DNA of 64,000 bases. It comes from Pseudomonadota bacterium. Its GTDB lineage: Bacteria; Pseudomonadota; Gammaproteobacteria; Burkholderiales; SG8-39. Positions 34,155 to 42,506 of this stretch are shown in pieces. The notes under the pieces were generated by a model. That model did not search any database and had not been told where the DNA came from. It saw only the letters and a program-made list of their open reading frames with translations. Location of the stretch: assembly GCA_025352885.1 (NCBI GenBank), contig JANXRZ010000062.1:1-64000 (forward strand), read 5' to 3'. A program made the translations under genes and the position numbers. Numbering within the stretch: the first letter of the stretch is position 1; every line of letters begins with the position of its first letter.

Positions 34155-35930
34155 TTACTTCTTCTTTGCGCTTTGGGGATTCAGGCTGGTAATGCGGCCG
34201 CTCTCGGTGCCGGCTGCTTCGTCAATGACGGCATTGATGAGCGTCGGCTTCCCTGAACGAAGCGCTTCTTCCATCGCCTTGCGCAGTTCAGCCGGCGTGG
34301 TCGCATGCACCCCGACGCCGCCGAACGCCTCGATGAGCTTGTCGTAGCGTGCGCCCTTCACGAAGACAGTCGGTGCAACGTCCGGCCCGCCGGTCGGATT
34401 GACGTCCGTGCCGCCGTAAACCCCGTTGTTGTTCATGATGACTATGCATACGGGCAGGTTGTAGCGGCAGATCGTCTCGACTTCCATGCCCGAAAATCCG
34501 AAGGCGCTGTCCCCTTCGATGGCGATCACGGGATCACGGCCGACGACCGCTGCAGCGACTGCAAACCCCATCCCGATCCCCATGATGCCCCAGGTGCCGA
34601 CATCCAGCCGTTTGCGCGGCTTGTACATGTCGACGATGCTGCGCGTGAAATCCAATGCATTCGCGCCTTCATTCACCAGCACGGCGTCCGGGTTGGCCTT
34701 AACGATGTCGCGCACCACATTGAGCGCGCTGTGGAAATTCATAGGTGCCGGATTCTTGGCCAGCGTCTCGGCCATCTTTGCCAGATTCTTGTTCTTGCGC
34801 TCGGCGATAGCGCCTATCCATTCGGCGGGCGGCTTTGCCCAGTTGGAGCCGATTTGACTGAGAAGCGACGACACGCAGGACCCGATGTCACCGACCAACG
34901 GTGCGTCAATGCGCACGTTGCTGTCCATCTCCTGCGGCGAAATATCGATCTGGATAAATTTCTGGCCGCCCCACGCCTTGTGATCCTTGCCTCCCCAGGT
35001 CTTGCCCTTGCCGTGCGACAGCAGCCAGTTGAGGCGCGCGCCAACCAGCATCACCACATCGGCCCCGGGCAGCACGAACGAACGCGCGGCCGCAGCCGAC
35101 TGCTCGTGGGTGTCGGGCAGCAGCCCTTTCGCCATCGACATCGGAAGGTATGGAATTCCAGTGCGTTCGATGAGGGCGCGAATATCCGCATCCGCCTGTG
35201 CGTAAGCTGCGCCCTTCCCTAGAAGGATCAGCGGGCGCTTGGCGCCTTTGAGCAGGTCAAGGGCTCGCTTGACTGCATCCGGCGCCGGAATCTGGCGTGG
35301 AGCCGGGTCGATAACCTTGATGAGCGAATCCTTGCCCGCCTGCGCGCCGATGGACTGCGCGAACAATTTGGCCGGCAGATCGAGATATACGCCGCCCGGA
35401 CGCCCGGAAACGGCTGCACGAATGGCGCGTGCGATGCCAACGCCGATATCTTCCGCGTGCAAGACCCTGAAGGCGGCCTTGCATAACGGCTTGGCAATCG
35501 CGAGCTGGTCCATCTCCTCATAGTCGCCCTGCTGCAGGTCGACGATCTCGCGCTCGCTCGACCCGCTGATGAGGATCATCGGAAAGCAGTTCGTCGTCGC
35601 GTTGGTGAGCGCAGTGAGGCCATTCAGGAATCCCGGCGCAGACACGGTCAGGCAAATGCCCGGCTTCTGTGTCATGTACCCGGAAATCGCAGCGGCGTTT
35701 CCAGCATTCTGCTCATGGCGAAACGAGATGACGCGCATGCCTTCGGCTTGGGCCTTGCGCGCAAAATCGGTGATCGGAATGCCCGGCAGGCCGAAGATCG
35801 TGTCGATGCCGTTGAGCTTGAGGGAATCGATGACCAAATGAAATCCGTCGGTCATCTCCTGTGCTTGTGCGTCCTGGCCGGCACCGACCGGTTTAACGTC
35901 ACCTGCGACTTGCGTCTCCACAGAACCCAT
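34155..35930 (-). CDS. oxc: Oxalyl-CoA decarboxylase
   Basis: 591 residues from ATG 35930, with AAAGGAG upstream; an open frame to 36029 has no family similarity. It is a thiamin-diphosphate enzyme: catalytic Glu at E73 in [11 protein letters not shown], and the cofactor-binding [12 protein letters not shown]...NN segment in the C-terminal third, both as in O. formigenes Oxc. It converts oxalyl-CoA to formyl-CoA and CO2, working in a cycle with frc in the cytoplasm. It is the first gene of the oxc-frc-formyltransferase operon and is preceded by an FNR-like palindrome in class II position, divergent from its likely regulator. Confidence 0.94.
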   Translation of the reverse strand: MGSVETQVAGDVKPVGAGQDAQAQEMTDGFHLVIDSLKLNGIDTIFGLPGIPITDFARKAQAEGMRVISFRHEQNAGNAAAISGYMTQKPGICLTVSAPGFLNGLTALTNATTNCFPMILISGSSEREIVDLQQGDYEEMDQLAIAKPLCKAAFRVLHAEDIGVGIARAIRAAVSGRPGGVYLDLPAKLFAQSIGAQAGKDSLIKVIDPAPRQIPAPDAVKRALDLLKGAKRPLILLGKGAAYAQADADIRALIERTGIPYLPMSMAKGLLPDTHEQSAAAARSFVLPGADVVMLVGARLNWLLSHGKGKTWGGKDHKAWGGQKFIQIDISPQEMDSNVRIDAPLVGDIGSCVSSLLSQIGSNWAKPPAEWIGAIAERKNKNLAKMAETLAKNPAPMNFHSALNVVRDIVKANPDAVLVNEGANALDFTRSIVDMYKPRKRLDVGTWGIMGIGMGFAVAAAVVGRDPVIAIEGDSAFGFSGMEVETICRYNLPVCIVIMNNNGVYGGTDVNPTGGPDVAPTVFVKGARYDKLIEAFGGVGVHATTPAELRKAMEEALRSGKPTLINAVIDEAAGTESGRITSLNPQSAKKK

Positions 35931-36003
35931 TGTGGTCTCCTTTGAAGTGCTTCCGGAATGCCCGCCAGCCTGCGAATCGCGCGAGCTGCGAGTGCGGGGA
36001 ACA

Positions 36004-36048
36004 ATGGTAGGGAGCCACCCCCTCTCCAACCTTGACTGAGGTCAAGGT
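36004..36048 (-). promoter_or_regulatory. oxc promoter with FNR-like operator (site A)
   Basis: A perfect 20-bp palindrome with 8-bp arms (ACCTTGAC-TGAG-GTCAAGGT) spans 36029-36048. On the minus strand TACCAT (36009-36004) is a weak -10 whose centre is exactly 32 bp from the palindrome centre, which puts the operator at about -41.5, the class II activator position. No separate -35 is seen. The site is also about 57 bp upstream of the divergent Crp/Fnr-type regulator ATG, so autoregulation is possible. Confidence 0.65.
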
Positions 36049-36095
36049 TTTTTGGACTAAAATTCCGGATTGGTCTGTCCGCGCAAGCCGCCGCA

Positions 36096-36710
36096 ATGGC
36101 CTCCATAGCAAGTCATCCCCAGAGCAACACCGTCCGGCTCCAGCTCAGGCAAAGCCTCGTGCTCGGCGAGATGTCCCAGGCCCAGTGGAACGAGCTCGAG
36201 CCGCTCATGGAAATCGCCGACTATGGCAAGGGAGAACTGCTTGTTCGCCAGGGCGACACCGAGATGGAACAGTTTTTCGTGCTCGACGGCATGCTGAAGC
36301 GGGTCGTGTCCAACGCCGAAGGGCACGAGATGATCCTGCGCTTCGCCGCCGAGTCGGACATGGACACGTCGTACGCCGCCTGGCGACTCAAGACGCCGGC
36401 GCCTTATTCCATCGTAGGCGTCACGAAGGTGCGGACGGCGAAGATCCCCATGCCGCAATGGGTTGAATTCCTGGAACGGCACCCCGCGGTCAAGTCACGA
36501 TTCGAATATGAAGTCATGAAACTCATGTCCGAGGTCATGGCGCATACCATCACGCTGCATCTGCTCGATGCCCCGGGCCGCCTGCTTCGATTTCAGAGAA
36601 AGCACCCCGAACTCGCCGGCCGGATCCCGAAGAAAGAACTCGCCGCATACCTCAACCTGACGCCTGAGACGCTGTCCAGGCTCAAGCAAAAGATCGGCGC
36701 GGAAGACTAG
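36096..36710 (+). CDS. Crp/Fnr-family transcriptional regulator (predicted oxalate/formate regulon activator)
   Basis: 204 residues: a cyclic-nucleotide-binding-type beta-roll (about 18-125), long dimer helix (about 130-160) and HTH_Crp domain (about 162-200). The recognition helix reads ELAAYLNLTPETLSRLKQK; E191, S194 and R195 match the E-xx-SR that FNR uses to read TTGA half-sites. The protein has no cysteine, so it cannot carry an FNR-type Fe-S cluster, and the canonical cAMP-pocket GE..RxA pattern is absent; its ligand is unknown. It is divergent from oxc, with site A between, and its stop overlaps the end of convergent tctA by 4 bases. No good ribosome binding site precedes the ATG. Confidence 0.87.
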   Translation: MASIASHPQSNTVRLQLRQSLVLGEMSQAQWNELEPLMEIADYGKGELLVRQGDTEMEQFFVLDGMLKRVVSNAEGHEMILRFAAESDMDTSYAAWRLKTPAPYSIVGVTKVRTAKIPMPQWVEFLERHPAVKSRFEYEVMKLMSEVMAHTITLHLLDAPGRLLRFQRKHPELAGRIPKKELAAYLNLTPETLSRLKQKIGAED

Positions 36711-38215
36711 GCCCGTTTCATCCTGGCAAGCACGGCACTGATCATCGGCCAGCCGAGCAGGAAGAGGCCAAGCCCGGTGAGCCCGCCCACCAGCGGGGTA
36801 GAGAAGAAAATCGACATATCCCCCTGCGATACGAGCATCGCCTGTCGGAAGGACGCTTCAGCCCGGTCCCCGAGCACAATCGCGAGCACCAGCGGGGCGA
36901 GCGGGTAGTCCAGTTTCTTGAATACGTAGCCCATCACGCCGAACACGATCATCATCCAGACATCGAAGATCGAGTTGTGGACGGTGAAGGCGCCGATCGC
37001 GCAGATCACCATGATCACCGGCGCCACCACCGCGAAGGGGATTCTGAGGATGGCGGCAAAGAGCGGCACGCAGGTGAGCACGACAATGAGGCCGGCGATG
37101 TTGCCGAGGTACATGCTCGCAATCAGCCCCCAGACGAAGTCCTTTTGCTCGACGAAGAGCAACGGCCCCGGCTGAAGTCCCCAGATCAGCAACCCTCCCA
37201 GCAGCACGGCGGCTGTTGGGGAGCCTGGCACGCCAAGCGTAAGCATGGGCAGCAACGCGGAGGTGCCTGCGGCGTGAGCCGCGGTTTCCGGCGCGACGAC
37301 GCCTTCGACCATCCCAGTGCCGAACTTGTCCCCGTCCTTCGAGAACCGCCTCGCCACGCCGTAGCTCATGAAGGACGCAGGAGTTGCCCCGCCAGGCACG
37401 ATACCCATGAAGCACCCGACTGCGGATGAGCGAATGGAAGTCAGCCAGTACTTGGGCAGTTCCCTCCAGGTGTCGAGCACGACACGCATGTTCAACTTAG
37501 CCTTGGTGCCCCGAAATTCGAGCCCCTCCTCCAATGTCAGCAGGATTTCGCCGATTCCGAACAAGCCGATTACCGCCACCAGGAAGTCGAATCCGTTCAG
37601 CAGTTCAGTGTGGCCGAACGTCAGGCGCAGGGTGCCCGTTACGGGATCGGTGCCCACCGCAGCCAGGGCAAACCCGAGCATCATCGAGGCGATTGTCTTG
37701 AACGGGGCTTCCTTGCTCATGCCCACGAACGCGCAAAAGGTGAGCAGGTAGACCGCGAAGAATTCCGGGGGCCCGAATTCGAGGGCGAATCGCGCCACCA
37801 CCGGCGACAGAAAGGTGATCATGATCACCGCAACCAGCGCGCCGACGAACGATGAAGTGAACGCGGCAGTAAGCGCCTCGCCCGCACGACCTTTTTGCGC
37901 GAGCGGATAACCGTCGAAGGTCGTTGCAACCGACCAGGGTTCGCCGGGAATATTGAAGAGGATCGACGTGATCGCTCCGCCGAAGAGAGCGCCCCAGTAG
38001 ATGCACGAGAGCAGGATGATCGCCGAGGTAGTGCCGCCCGGGCTTTGCGCCATCGAAAAGGTGAGCGGCAGCAGGATGGCCACGCCGTTCGCCCCGCCCA
38101 GGCCGGGCAATACCCCGATGATCACGCCGAGAATCACGCCGGCAAACATCAGCACCAGGTTCTTCAGCGACAGGGCGATTGCGAAGCCCTGCATCAGCGA
38201 CTGGATCTCCTCCAT
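36707..38215 (-). CDS. tctA: Tripartite tricarboxylate transporter large permease TctA
   Basis: 502 residues from ATG 38215, which overlaps the tctB stop (ATGA); the open frame further upstream is not transporter-like. About 12 membrane helices. The glycine-rich family motif GVIIGVLPGLGGANG is at about residues 28-42, and VPGGATPASFMSYG and APETAAHAAGTSALLPML are further TctA hallmarks. It forms the transport channel with TctB and takes substrate from TctC. TTT systems carry carboxylates such as citrate; the regulon context here suggests oxalate or a related acid. Confidence 0.92.
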   Translation of the reverse strand: MEEIQSLMQGFAIALSLKNLVLMFAGVILGVIIGVLPGLGGANGVAILLPLTFSMAQSPGGTTSAIILLSCIYWGALFGGAITSILFNIPGEPWSVATTFDGYPLAQKGRAGEALTAAFTSSFVGALVAVIMITFLSPVVARFALEFGPPEFFAVYLLTFCAFVGMSKEAPFKTIASMMLGFALAAVGTDPVTGTLRLTFGHTELLNGFDFLVAVIGLFGIGEILLTLEEGLEFRGTKAKLNMRVVLDTWRELPKYWLTSIRSSAVGCFMGIVPGGATPASFMSYGVARRFSKDGDKFGTGMVEGVVAPETAAHAAGTSALLPMLTLGVPGSPTAAVLLGGLLIWGLQPGPLLFVEQKDFVWGLIASMYLGNIAGLIVVLTCVPLFAAILRIPFAVVAPVIMVICAIGAFTVHNSIFDVWMMIVFGVMGYVFKKLDYPLAPLVLAIVLGDRAEASFRQAMLVSQGDMSIFFSTPLVGGLTGLGLFLLGWPMISAVLARMKRA

Positions 38216-38721
38216 CAGTTCAACCCGAGCGCTGCTTCGAGCGGGCCCTTGGGCAACGGGATCTTGAACCACACTTCGAAGACGAGGAAGAACACCACGC
38301 TGTTGCCGATGCTCACAGCGGCGACGAGCCACCACGGGTACTTGCCGAGCCACCGCATGAAGAACGCTATGAAAAGCGACGAGGCCAGATACAGCCCCAG
38401 TGGGCCGATGAGCGCTGTGTAGATGGCCGTAGGGATCAGGACTGAGAAGACGAGCTTGAGCTTGCCCAGTTCCACGAAATCGGAATCATCGCGCCGCGCC
38501 GCGGCGAGCGCAGCAACAAGATTGATCACGCTTGCGATGCACAGGATCGCCCCGATGTAGAAAGGAAAGTAACCGGCCTGGGGCCCGTCTTCGCCCCATT
38601 TCGCACCCAGCCGGGCACTGTCATAAAGCACGATCGAACCGCACAGCAGGATGAAGATCGCGACCGCGATCTCCATGGTCCTGGTCTTTATCGCCGCGTT
38701 AGCGCCGGTTCCTTCCGCCAT
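38215..38721 (-). CDS. tctB: Tripartite tricarboxylate transporter small permease TctB
   Basis: 168 residues from ATG 38721, preceded by GGGGAT. Four hydrophobic helices; FILLCGSIVLYDSARLG and FPFYIGAILCIASVINL resemble the TctB N-terminal pair, and the C-terminal YPWWLVAAVSIGNSVVFFLV helix is also typical. TctB is the small membrane subunit whose job in the TTT complex is poorly defined. The gene overlaps tctA by the ATGA and follows tctC by 44 bases. Confidence 0.85.
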   Translation of the reverse strand: MAEGTGANAAIKTRTMEIAVAIFILLCGSIVLYDSARLGAKWGEDGPQAGYFPFYIGAILCIASVINLVAALAAARRDDSDFVELGKLKLVFSVLIPTAIYTALIGPLGLYLASSLFIAFFMRWLGKYPWWLVAAVSIGNSVVFFLVFEVWFKIPLPKGPLEAALGLN

Positions 38722-38765
38722 TTCGATCCCCCTCGATCGCCTGCGCCGGTTCGCCGGCTTGCGTC

Positions 38766-39788
38766 CTACTTGCCGGTGGCAATGAAGCCTGCGGTTTTCA
38801 TGAGCATGACATGGCGGGCCTCTTCTTTCGCCACCCAGTCCGCGTATTCCTTTCCGTTCAGCGCGGTCTGGTTGAAAGCGCCCTTCTCCATGAAGTCCTT
38901 CCACTCCGGCGTTTCGCGAACCTTCTTGAGCAGGTCGATGTAGTACTGGACCTGTTCTGTAGAAACACCAGCTGCCATGAAAATCCCCCTCAACATCAGG
39001 TAGTCGACGTCGAGGCCCTGCTCTTTGCAGGTGGGGATATCCGCCCACGATTGGGTTGTCGTGACCTTTGCCTTGTAAGGCATGCGCTTGGGATCAAAAA
39101 CACACAGCGGCCGAAGCTTGCCCGCGCGCCATTGCGCGACGGCTTCGATCGGGTTGTTCACCGTGGAATCCACGTGCTTGCCCACGAGCTGGACAGCTAC
39201 GTCGCCGCCGCCCTTGAACGGGATGTAAGTGAATTTGATCCCGGTTTTTTGCTCGATTGCGGCGGTGATGATCTGGTCTTCCTGTTTGGACCCCGTGCCC
39301 GCCATCTTGAAGCGCTTGAGCTGGTCGCCGCTTCGCGACTTCGCTTCGTTAATGAAATCCTTGCTCGTCTTGAACGGCGCTTCGGCATTGACCCACAGCA
39401 CGAACTGGTCGAGCGCCATCATCTGGACGGGTGTGAGGTCTCTCCAGTTGAACGGCACGCCGGTGGCAAGAGGCGTGGTGAAAAGGTTGGACAGCGTGAT
39501 GATGATCTTGTGTGGGTCGCCCTTGGCGCCTTTGAAGTCGAGGAACCCTTCCGCGCCGGCACCGCCGCCTTTGTTGACGACGACCATCGACTGCTTCATG
39601 AACGAGTGCTTGGCGATGATCGACTGGATGATCCTCGCCATCTGGTCCGCGCCGCCGCCGGTACCGGCCGGGACCACGAACTCGACCGTCTTGGTGGGCT
39701 CCCACGCGGCGAACCCCGAGAGCGGCAGCGCCGCGAGCACTGATGCAGCGAGACCCGAGCGCAGCCCTTTCCTGATGCCTGCTTTCAT
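38766..39788 (-). CDS. tctC: Tripartite tricarboxylate transporter substrate-binding protein TctC
   Basis: 340 residues with a Sec signal peptide (basic start, hydrophobic stretch to about residue 27, GFAA cut site). It then has the TctC pattern: EFVVPAGTGGGADQMARII, NKGGGAGAEGFL, and YIPFKGGGDVAVQLVGKHVD. It is a periplasmic binding protein that delivers carboxylates to TctAB. It is the first gene of the tctCBA operon, with an FNR-like operator and -10 about 80 bp upstream. Oxalate is the most likely ligand from context, not from sequence. Confidence 0.9.
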   Translation of the reverse strand: MKAGIRKGLRSGLAASVLAALPLSGFAAWEPTKTVEFVVPAGTGGGADQMARIIQSIIAKHSFMKQSMVVVNKGGGAGAEGFLDFKGAKGDPHKIIITLSNLFTTPLATGVPFNWRDLTPVQMMALDQFVLWVNAEAPFKTSKDFINEAKSRSGDQLKRFKMAGTGSKQEDQIITAAIEQKTGIKFTYIPFKGGGDVAVQLVGKHVDSTVNNPIEAVAQWRAGKLRPLCVFDPKRMPYKAKVTTTQSWADIPTCKEQGLDVDYLMLRGIFMAAGVSTEQVQYYIDLLKKVRETPEWKDFMEKGAFNQTALNGKEYADWVAKEEARHVMLMKTAGFIATGK

Positions 39789-39871
39789 GATTCCCGTCTC
39801 CTTGTGTGCGACCGTCCGTTATGGTGCGGCGGGCACTCTTCTCGTCGCGCTGCCAGGCAACCGCTACCCGG

Positions 39872-39914
39872 ATTGTGTTTACGCCGGGCGGATTAGCCCT
39901 TGACTGCGGTCAAG
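39872..39914 (-). promoter_or_regulatory. tctC promoter with FNR-like operator (site B)
   Basis: CTTGAC-TGCG-GTCAAG (39899-39914, perfect 6-bp arms) lies between the terC stop and the tctC start. On the minus strand CACAAT (39877-39872) is a 4/6 match to a -10, its centre 32 bp from the operator centre, the same spacing as at oxc and the formate dehydrogenase. The inferred transcript would have a leader of about 77 bases before the tctC ATG. Confidence 0.6.
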
Positions 39915-39935
39915 AATCGACAGGCTTGCGCAGCC

Positions 39936-40682
39936 TCAGGCGCCTTGCGCCTTGCTTGCCGCGTGCTTGGCCCCGGCGCGTTTCGACAGCCACTTCCCGT
40001 ATGCGACGACGAAGATGGCGCCGAGGGCCCCTGCCATCAGTTCCAGCGATAAGCCGCCGATGAGCGGCTTGCCCGCCGCATTGAACGTCATACCCATGCT
40101 GCCTTGCCAGTCTTTCAGCGCAATGTCAGTAACGAGCATCTCACCCGCGACCATCCCGATGAGCGCGGCGCCGATCGTAATGATGATGGGAAAACGTTCC
40201 ATCAGGTTAAGCAAAAGCGTTGCACCGAAAATGACCAAAGGGATCGAAATTCCGAGGCCGAGAATCAAAAGCGTCATGTTGTTTCCCGCCGCAGCGGCAA
40301 CCGCGATCACGTTATCCAGGCTCATGACGAGATCGGCAATGAGAATCGTCTTGATGGCGGCCATGAGGTTATCGCTCGATTCGATGTTCTCGTCGCCGTC
40401 CTCTTCGACCAGCAGTTTCACGCCGATCCAGAACAGGAGCAGGCTGCCCACCAGTTTCAACCAGGGCAGGGTCAGCAGCTGGACGGCGAAAATCGTGAGG
40501 ACGATCCGCATCGCGATCGCGGCGCCTGCACCCCACATGATCGCTTTCTTCTGCTGGTGCACGGGGAGGGAGCGCGCCGCGAGTGCGATTACCACCGCGT
40601 TGTCCCCCGACAACACAACGTTCACCCCAATGATCTTCGCCAGCCCGAGCCAGAAGTCATAGGTACCGAGCATTTCAAACAT
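39936..40682 (-). CDS. TerC/YjbE-family integral membrane protein
   Basis: 248 residues with about seven membrane helices. The family motifs are clear: VVLSGDNAVVIALAAR in the first helix and IADLVMSLDNVIAVAAAAG further on, each with the metal-binding Asp-Asn pair. TerC proteins include manganese exporters and tellurium-resistance proteins; the metal here is unknown. A strong ribosome binding site (AAGGAGGAG) precedes ATG 40682, 43 bases after the fhs stop, so it is in the fhs operon and under the same predicted control. Confidence 0.85.
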   Translation of the reverse strand: MFEMLGTYDFWLGLAKIIGVNVVLSGDNAVVIALAARSLPVHQQKKAIMWGAGAAIAMRIVLTIFAVQLLTLPWLKLVGSLLLFWIGVKLLVEEDGDENIESSDNLMAAIKTILIADLVMSLDNVIAVAAAAGNNMTLLILGLGISIPLVIFGATLLLNLMERFPIIITIGAALIGMVAGEMLVTDIALKDWQGSMGMTFNAAGKPLIGGLSLELMAGALGAIFVVAYGKWLSKRAGAKHAASKAQGA

Positions 40683-40725
40683 CGCAGCGGTCTCCTCCTT
40701 TTTTGATGCGCGATTCTACTCGGAC

Positions 40726-42396
40726 TCAGAACAGGCCGACCACCTTTCCGTTCACGATGTCGATCTTGTTCGCCGACGGGATCTTGGGCAGCCCGGGCAT
40801 TGTCATGATGTCGCCGCAGACCATTACGACGAACTCAGCGCCCGCCGCCAGGCGGACTTCCCGAACGTTGACTACGTGATCCACCGGCGCTCCGCGAAGC
40901 GACGCATCGGTTGAAAAGGAAGACTGCGTTTTCGCCACGCACACGGGGTAGTGTCCATACCCGTCGTCCTGCAGCTTCTTGATCTGCGCCCTGATCTTCG
41001 TGTCGGCCGTGACTTCGGAGGCCCTGTAGATCTTCTTGGCGATCTTGTTGACCTTTTCCCACAGGGTGTCCGACTCTTCGTACACAAACTTGAAGTCCGA
41101 CTTCTGCTCGCACAGGCCGACCACGATGTTCGCCAGTTCCGCCGCGCCCTTGCCGCCTTCGCCCCAATGGGAGGCCAACACTACGGGTACGCCCATCTTC
41201 TTCATCCGGTCATACAGCAGGTCGAGCTCGGCCTTGGTGTCGCTGGTGAACTTGTTGATCGAAACGACGCACGGGATTCCGTAGTTCTTCTGCACGTTCT
41301 CCACATGGCGCTCGAGGTTGACCATGCCCTTGGCGAGCGCCTCGACGTTTTCGGTGGTGATCGTTTTGAGGTCGGCGCCGCCGTGGTATTTCATCGCCCG
41401 CACCGTAGCGACAATGACCGCAGCCGACGGGCGAAGGCCCGACTTACGGCACTTGATGTCGACGAATTTTTCCGCACCCAGGTCGGCGCCGAAACCTGCT
41501 TCGGTCACGACGTAATCGGCCAGCTTGAGCGCGGCCTGGGTGGCGATAACCGAATTGCAGCCGTGGGCAATGTTCGCGAACGGCCCGCCGTGGATGAAGG
41601 CCGGATTGTTCTCGAGCGTCTGGACGAGGTTCGGCTTGAGCGCATCCTTTAGGAGCACAGTCATGGCGCCATGCGCGTGCAGATCCCTGGCGCATACCGG
41701 CTTCTGGTCGCGCGTGTACCCAATGACGATGTTGCCGAGGCGCTTTTTCAAATCCTCGATGGAAGTGGCCAGGCAGAAGATGGCCATGACTTCCGAGGCC
41801 ACGACGATGTCGAAGCCGTCCTCGCGCGGGTAGCCGTTGGCGGTTCCGCCGAGGGCGATGGTGATGTCACGCAACGCTCGGTCGTTCATGTCCAGCACCC
41901 GCTTCCACTGGATGCGGCGTATATCTATCCCCAGTTCGTTGCCGTGATTGATGTGGTTATCGATGAGCGCGGCGAGCAGGTTGTTCGCGAGCTGGATCGC
42001 GCCGAAGTCGCCCGTGAAATGGAGGTTGATGTCTTCCATGGGTACGACCTGCGCGTAACCGCCCCCTGCAGCGCCCCCTTTCACGCCGAACACCGGACCC
42101 AACGAAGGCTCGCGCAGGCAGATAACGGCCTTCTTGCCGATGTAATTTAGCGCATCGCCCAGGCCCACGGTCGTCGTCGTTTTGCCCTCACCTGCCGGCG
42201 TCGGGCTGATCGCAGTTACCAGGATCAGCTTGCCGTTTTTGCGGTCCTTCAGCGTGTCGAGGTACTCGAAGGAGACTTTCGCCTTCGTGTGACCGTACGG
42301 CTCCAGGTGTTCCTCGGCAATGCCAAGCTTCTCGAGCGCGACTTTGTTGATGCGCTGCATGGTCGCCGCTTGGGCGATTTCGATATCCGACGGCAT
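40726..42396 (-). CDS. fhs: Formate--tetrahydrofolate ligase
   Basis: 556 residues, full family length. The P-loop [18 protein letters not shown] is near residues 67-84; [22 protein letters not shown] and HFTGDFGAI(Q)LANNLL are the folate/formyl-phosphate site signatures. It makes 10-formyl-THF from formate, ATP and THF, feeding formate from oxalate breakdown into C1 metabolism. It sits between the formate dehydrogenase and transporter operons and has its own operator (site C). GGAG precedes the ATG. Confidence 0.95.
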   Translation of the reverse strand: MPSDIEIAQAATMQRINKVALEKLGIAEEHLEPYGHTKAKVSFEYLDTLKDRKNGKLILVTAISPTPAGEGKTTTTVGLGDALNYIGKKAVICLREPSLGPVFGVKGGAAGGGYAQVVPMEDINLHFTGDFGAIQLANNLLAALIDNHINHGNELGIDIRRIQWKRVLDMNDRALRDITIALGGTANGYPREDGFDIVVASEVMAIFCLATSIEDLKKRLGNIVIGYTRDQKPVCARDLHAHGAMTVLLKDALKPNLVQTLENNPAFIHGGPFANIAHGCNSVIATQAALKLADYVVTEAGFGADLGAEKFVDIKCRKSGLRPSAAVIVATVRAMKYHGGADLKTITTENVEALAKGMVNLERHVENVQKNYGIPCVVSINKFTSDTKAELDLLYDRMKKMGVPVVLASHWGEGGKGAAELANIVVGLCEQKSDFKFVYEESDTLWEKVNKIAKKIYRASEVTADTKIRAQIKKLQDDGYGHYPVCVAKTQSSFSTDASLRGAPVDHVVNVREVRLAAGAEFVVMVCGDIMTMPGLPKIPSANKIDIVNGKVVGLF

Positions 42397-42444
42397 GAGG
42401 CTGTCTCCTGGTTTTGTGACTGAAGGCGGAACTGGATTCGCGCA

Positions 42445-42488
42445 ACTATAGGGCGGCCGCCCGTATGGGGCCCTTGACAGAAATCAAG
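42445..42488 (-). promoter_or_regulatory. fhs promoter with FNR-like operator (site C)
   Basis: CTTGAC-AGAA-ATCAAG (42473-42488) is the same element with one arm base changed, giving one TTGAC and one TTGAT half-site. On the minus strand TATAGT (42450-42445) is a 5/6 match to a -10, centre 33 bp from the operator centre. The element lies in the 110-bp gap after the formate dehydrogenase alpha gene, so fhs has its own promoter. Confidence 0.6.
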
Positions 42489-42506
42489 CCGGGTAAGGGA
42501 GCCTGC

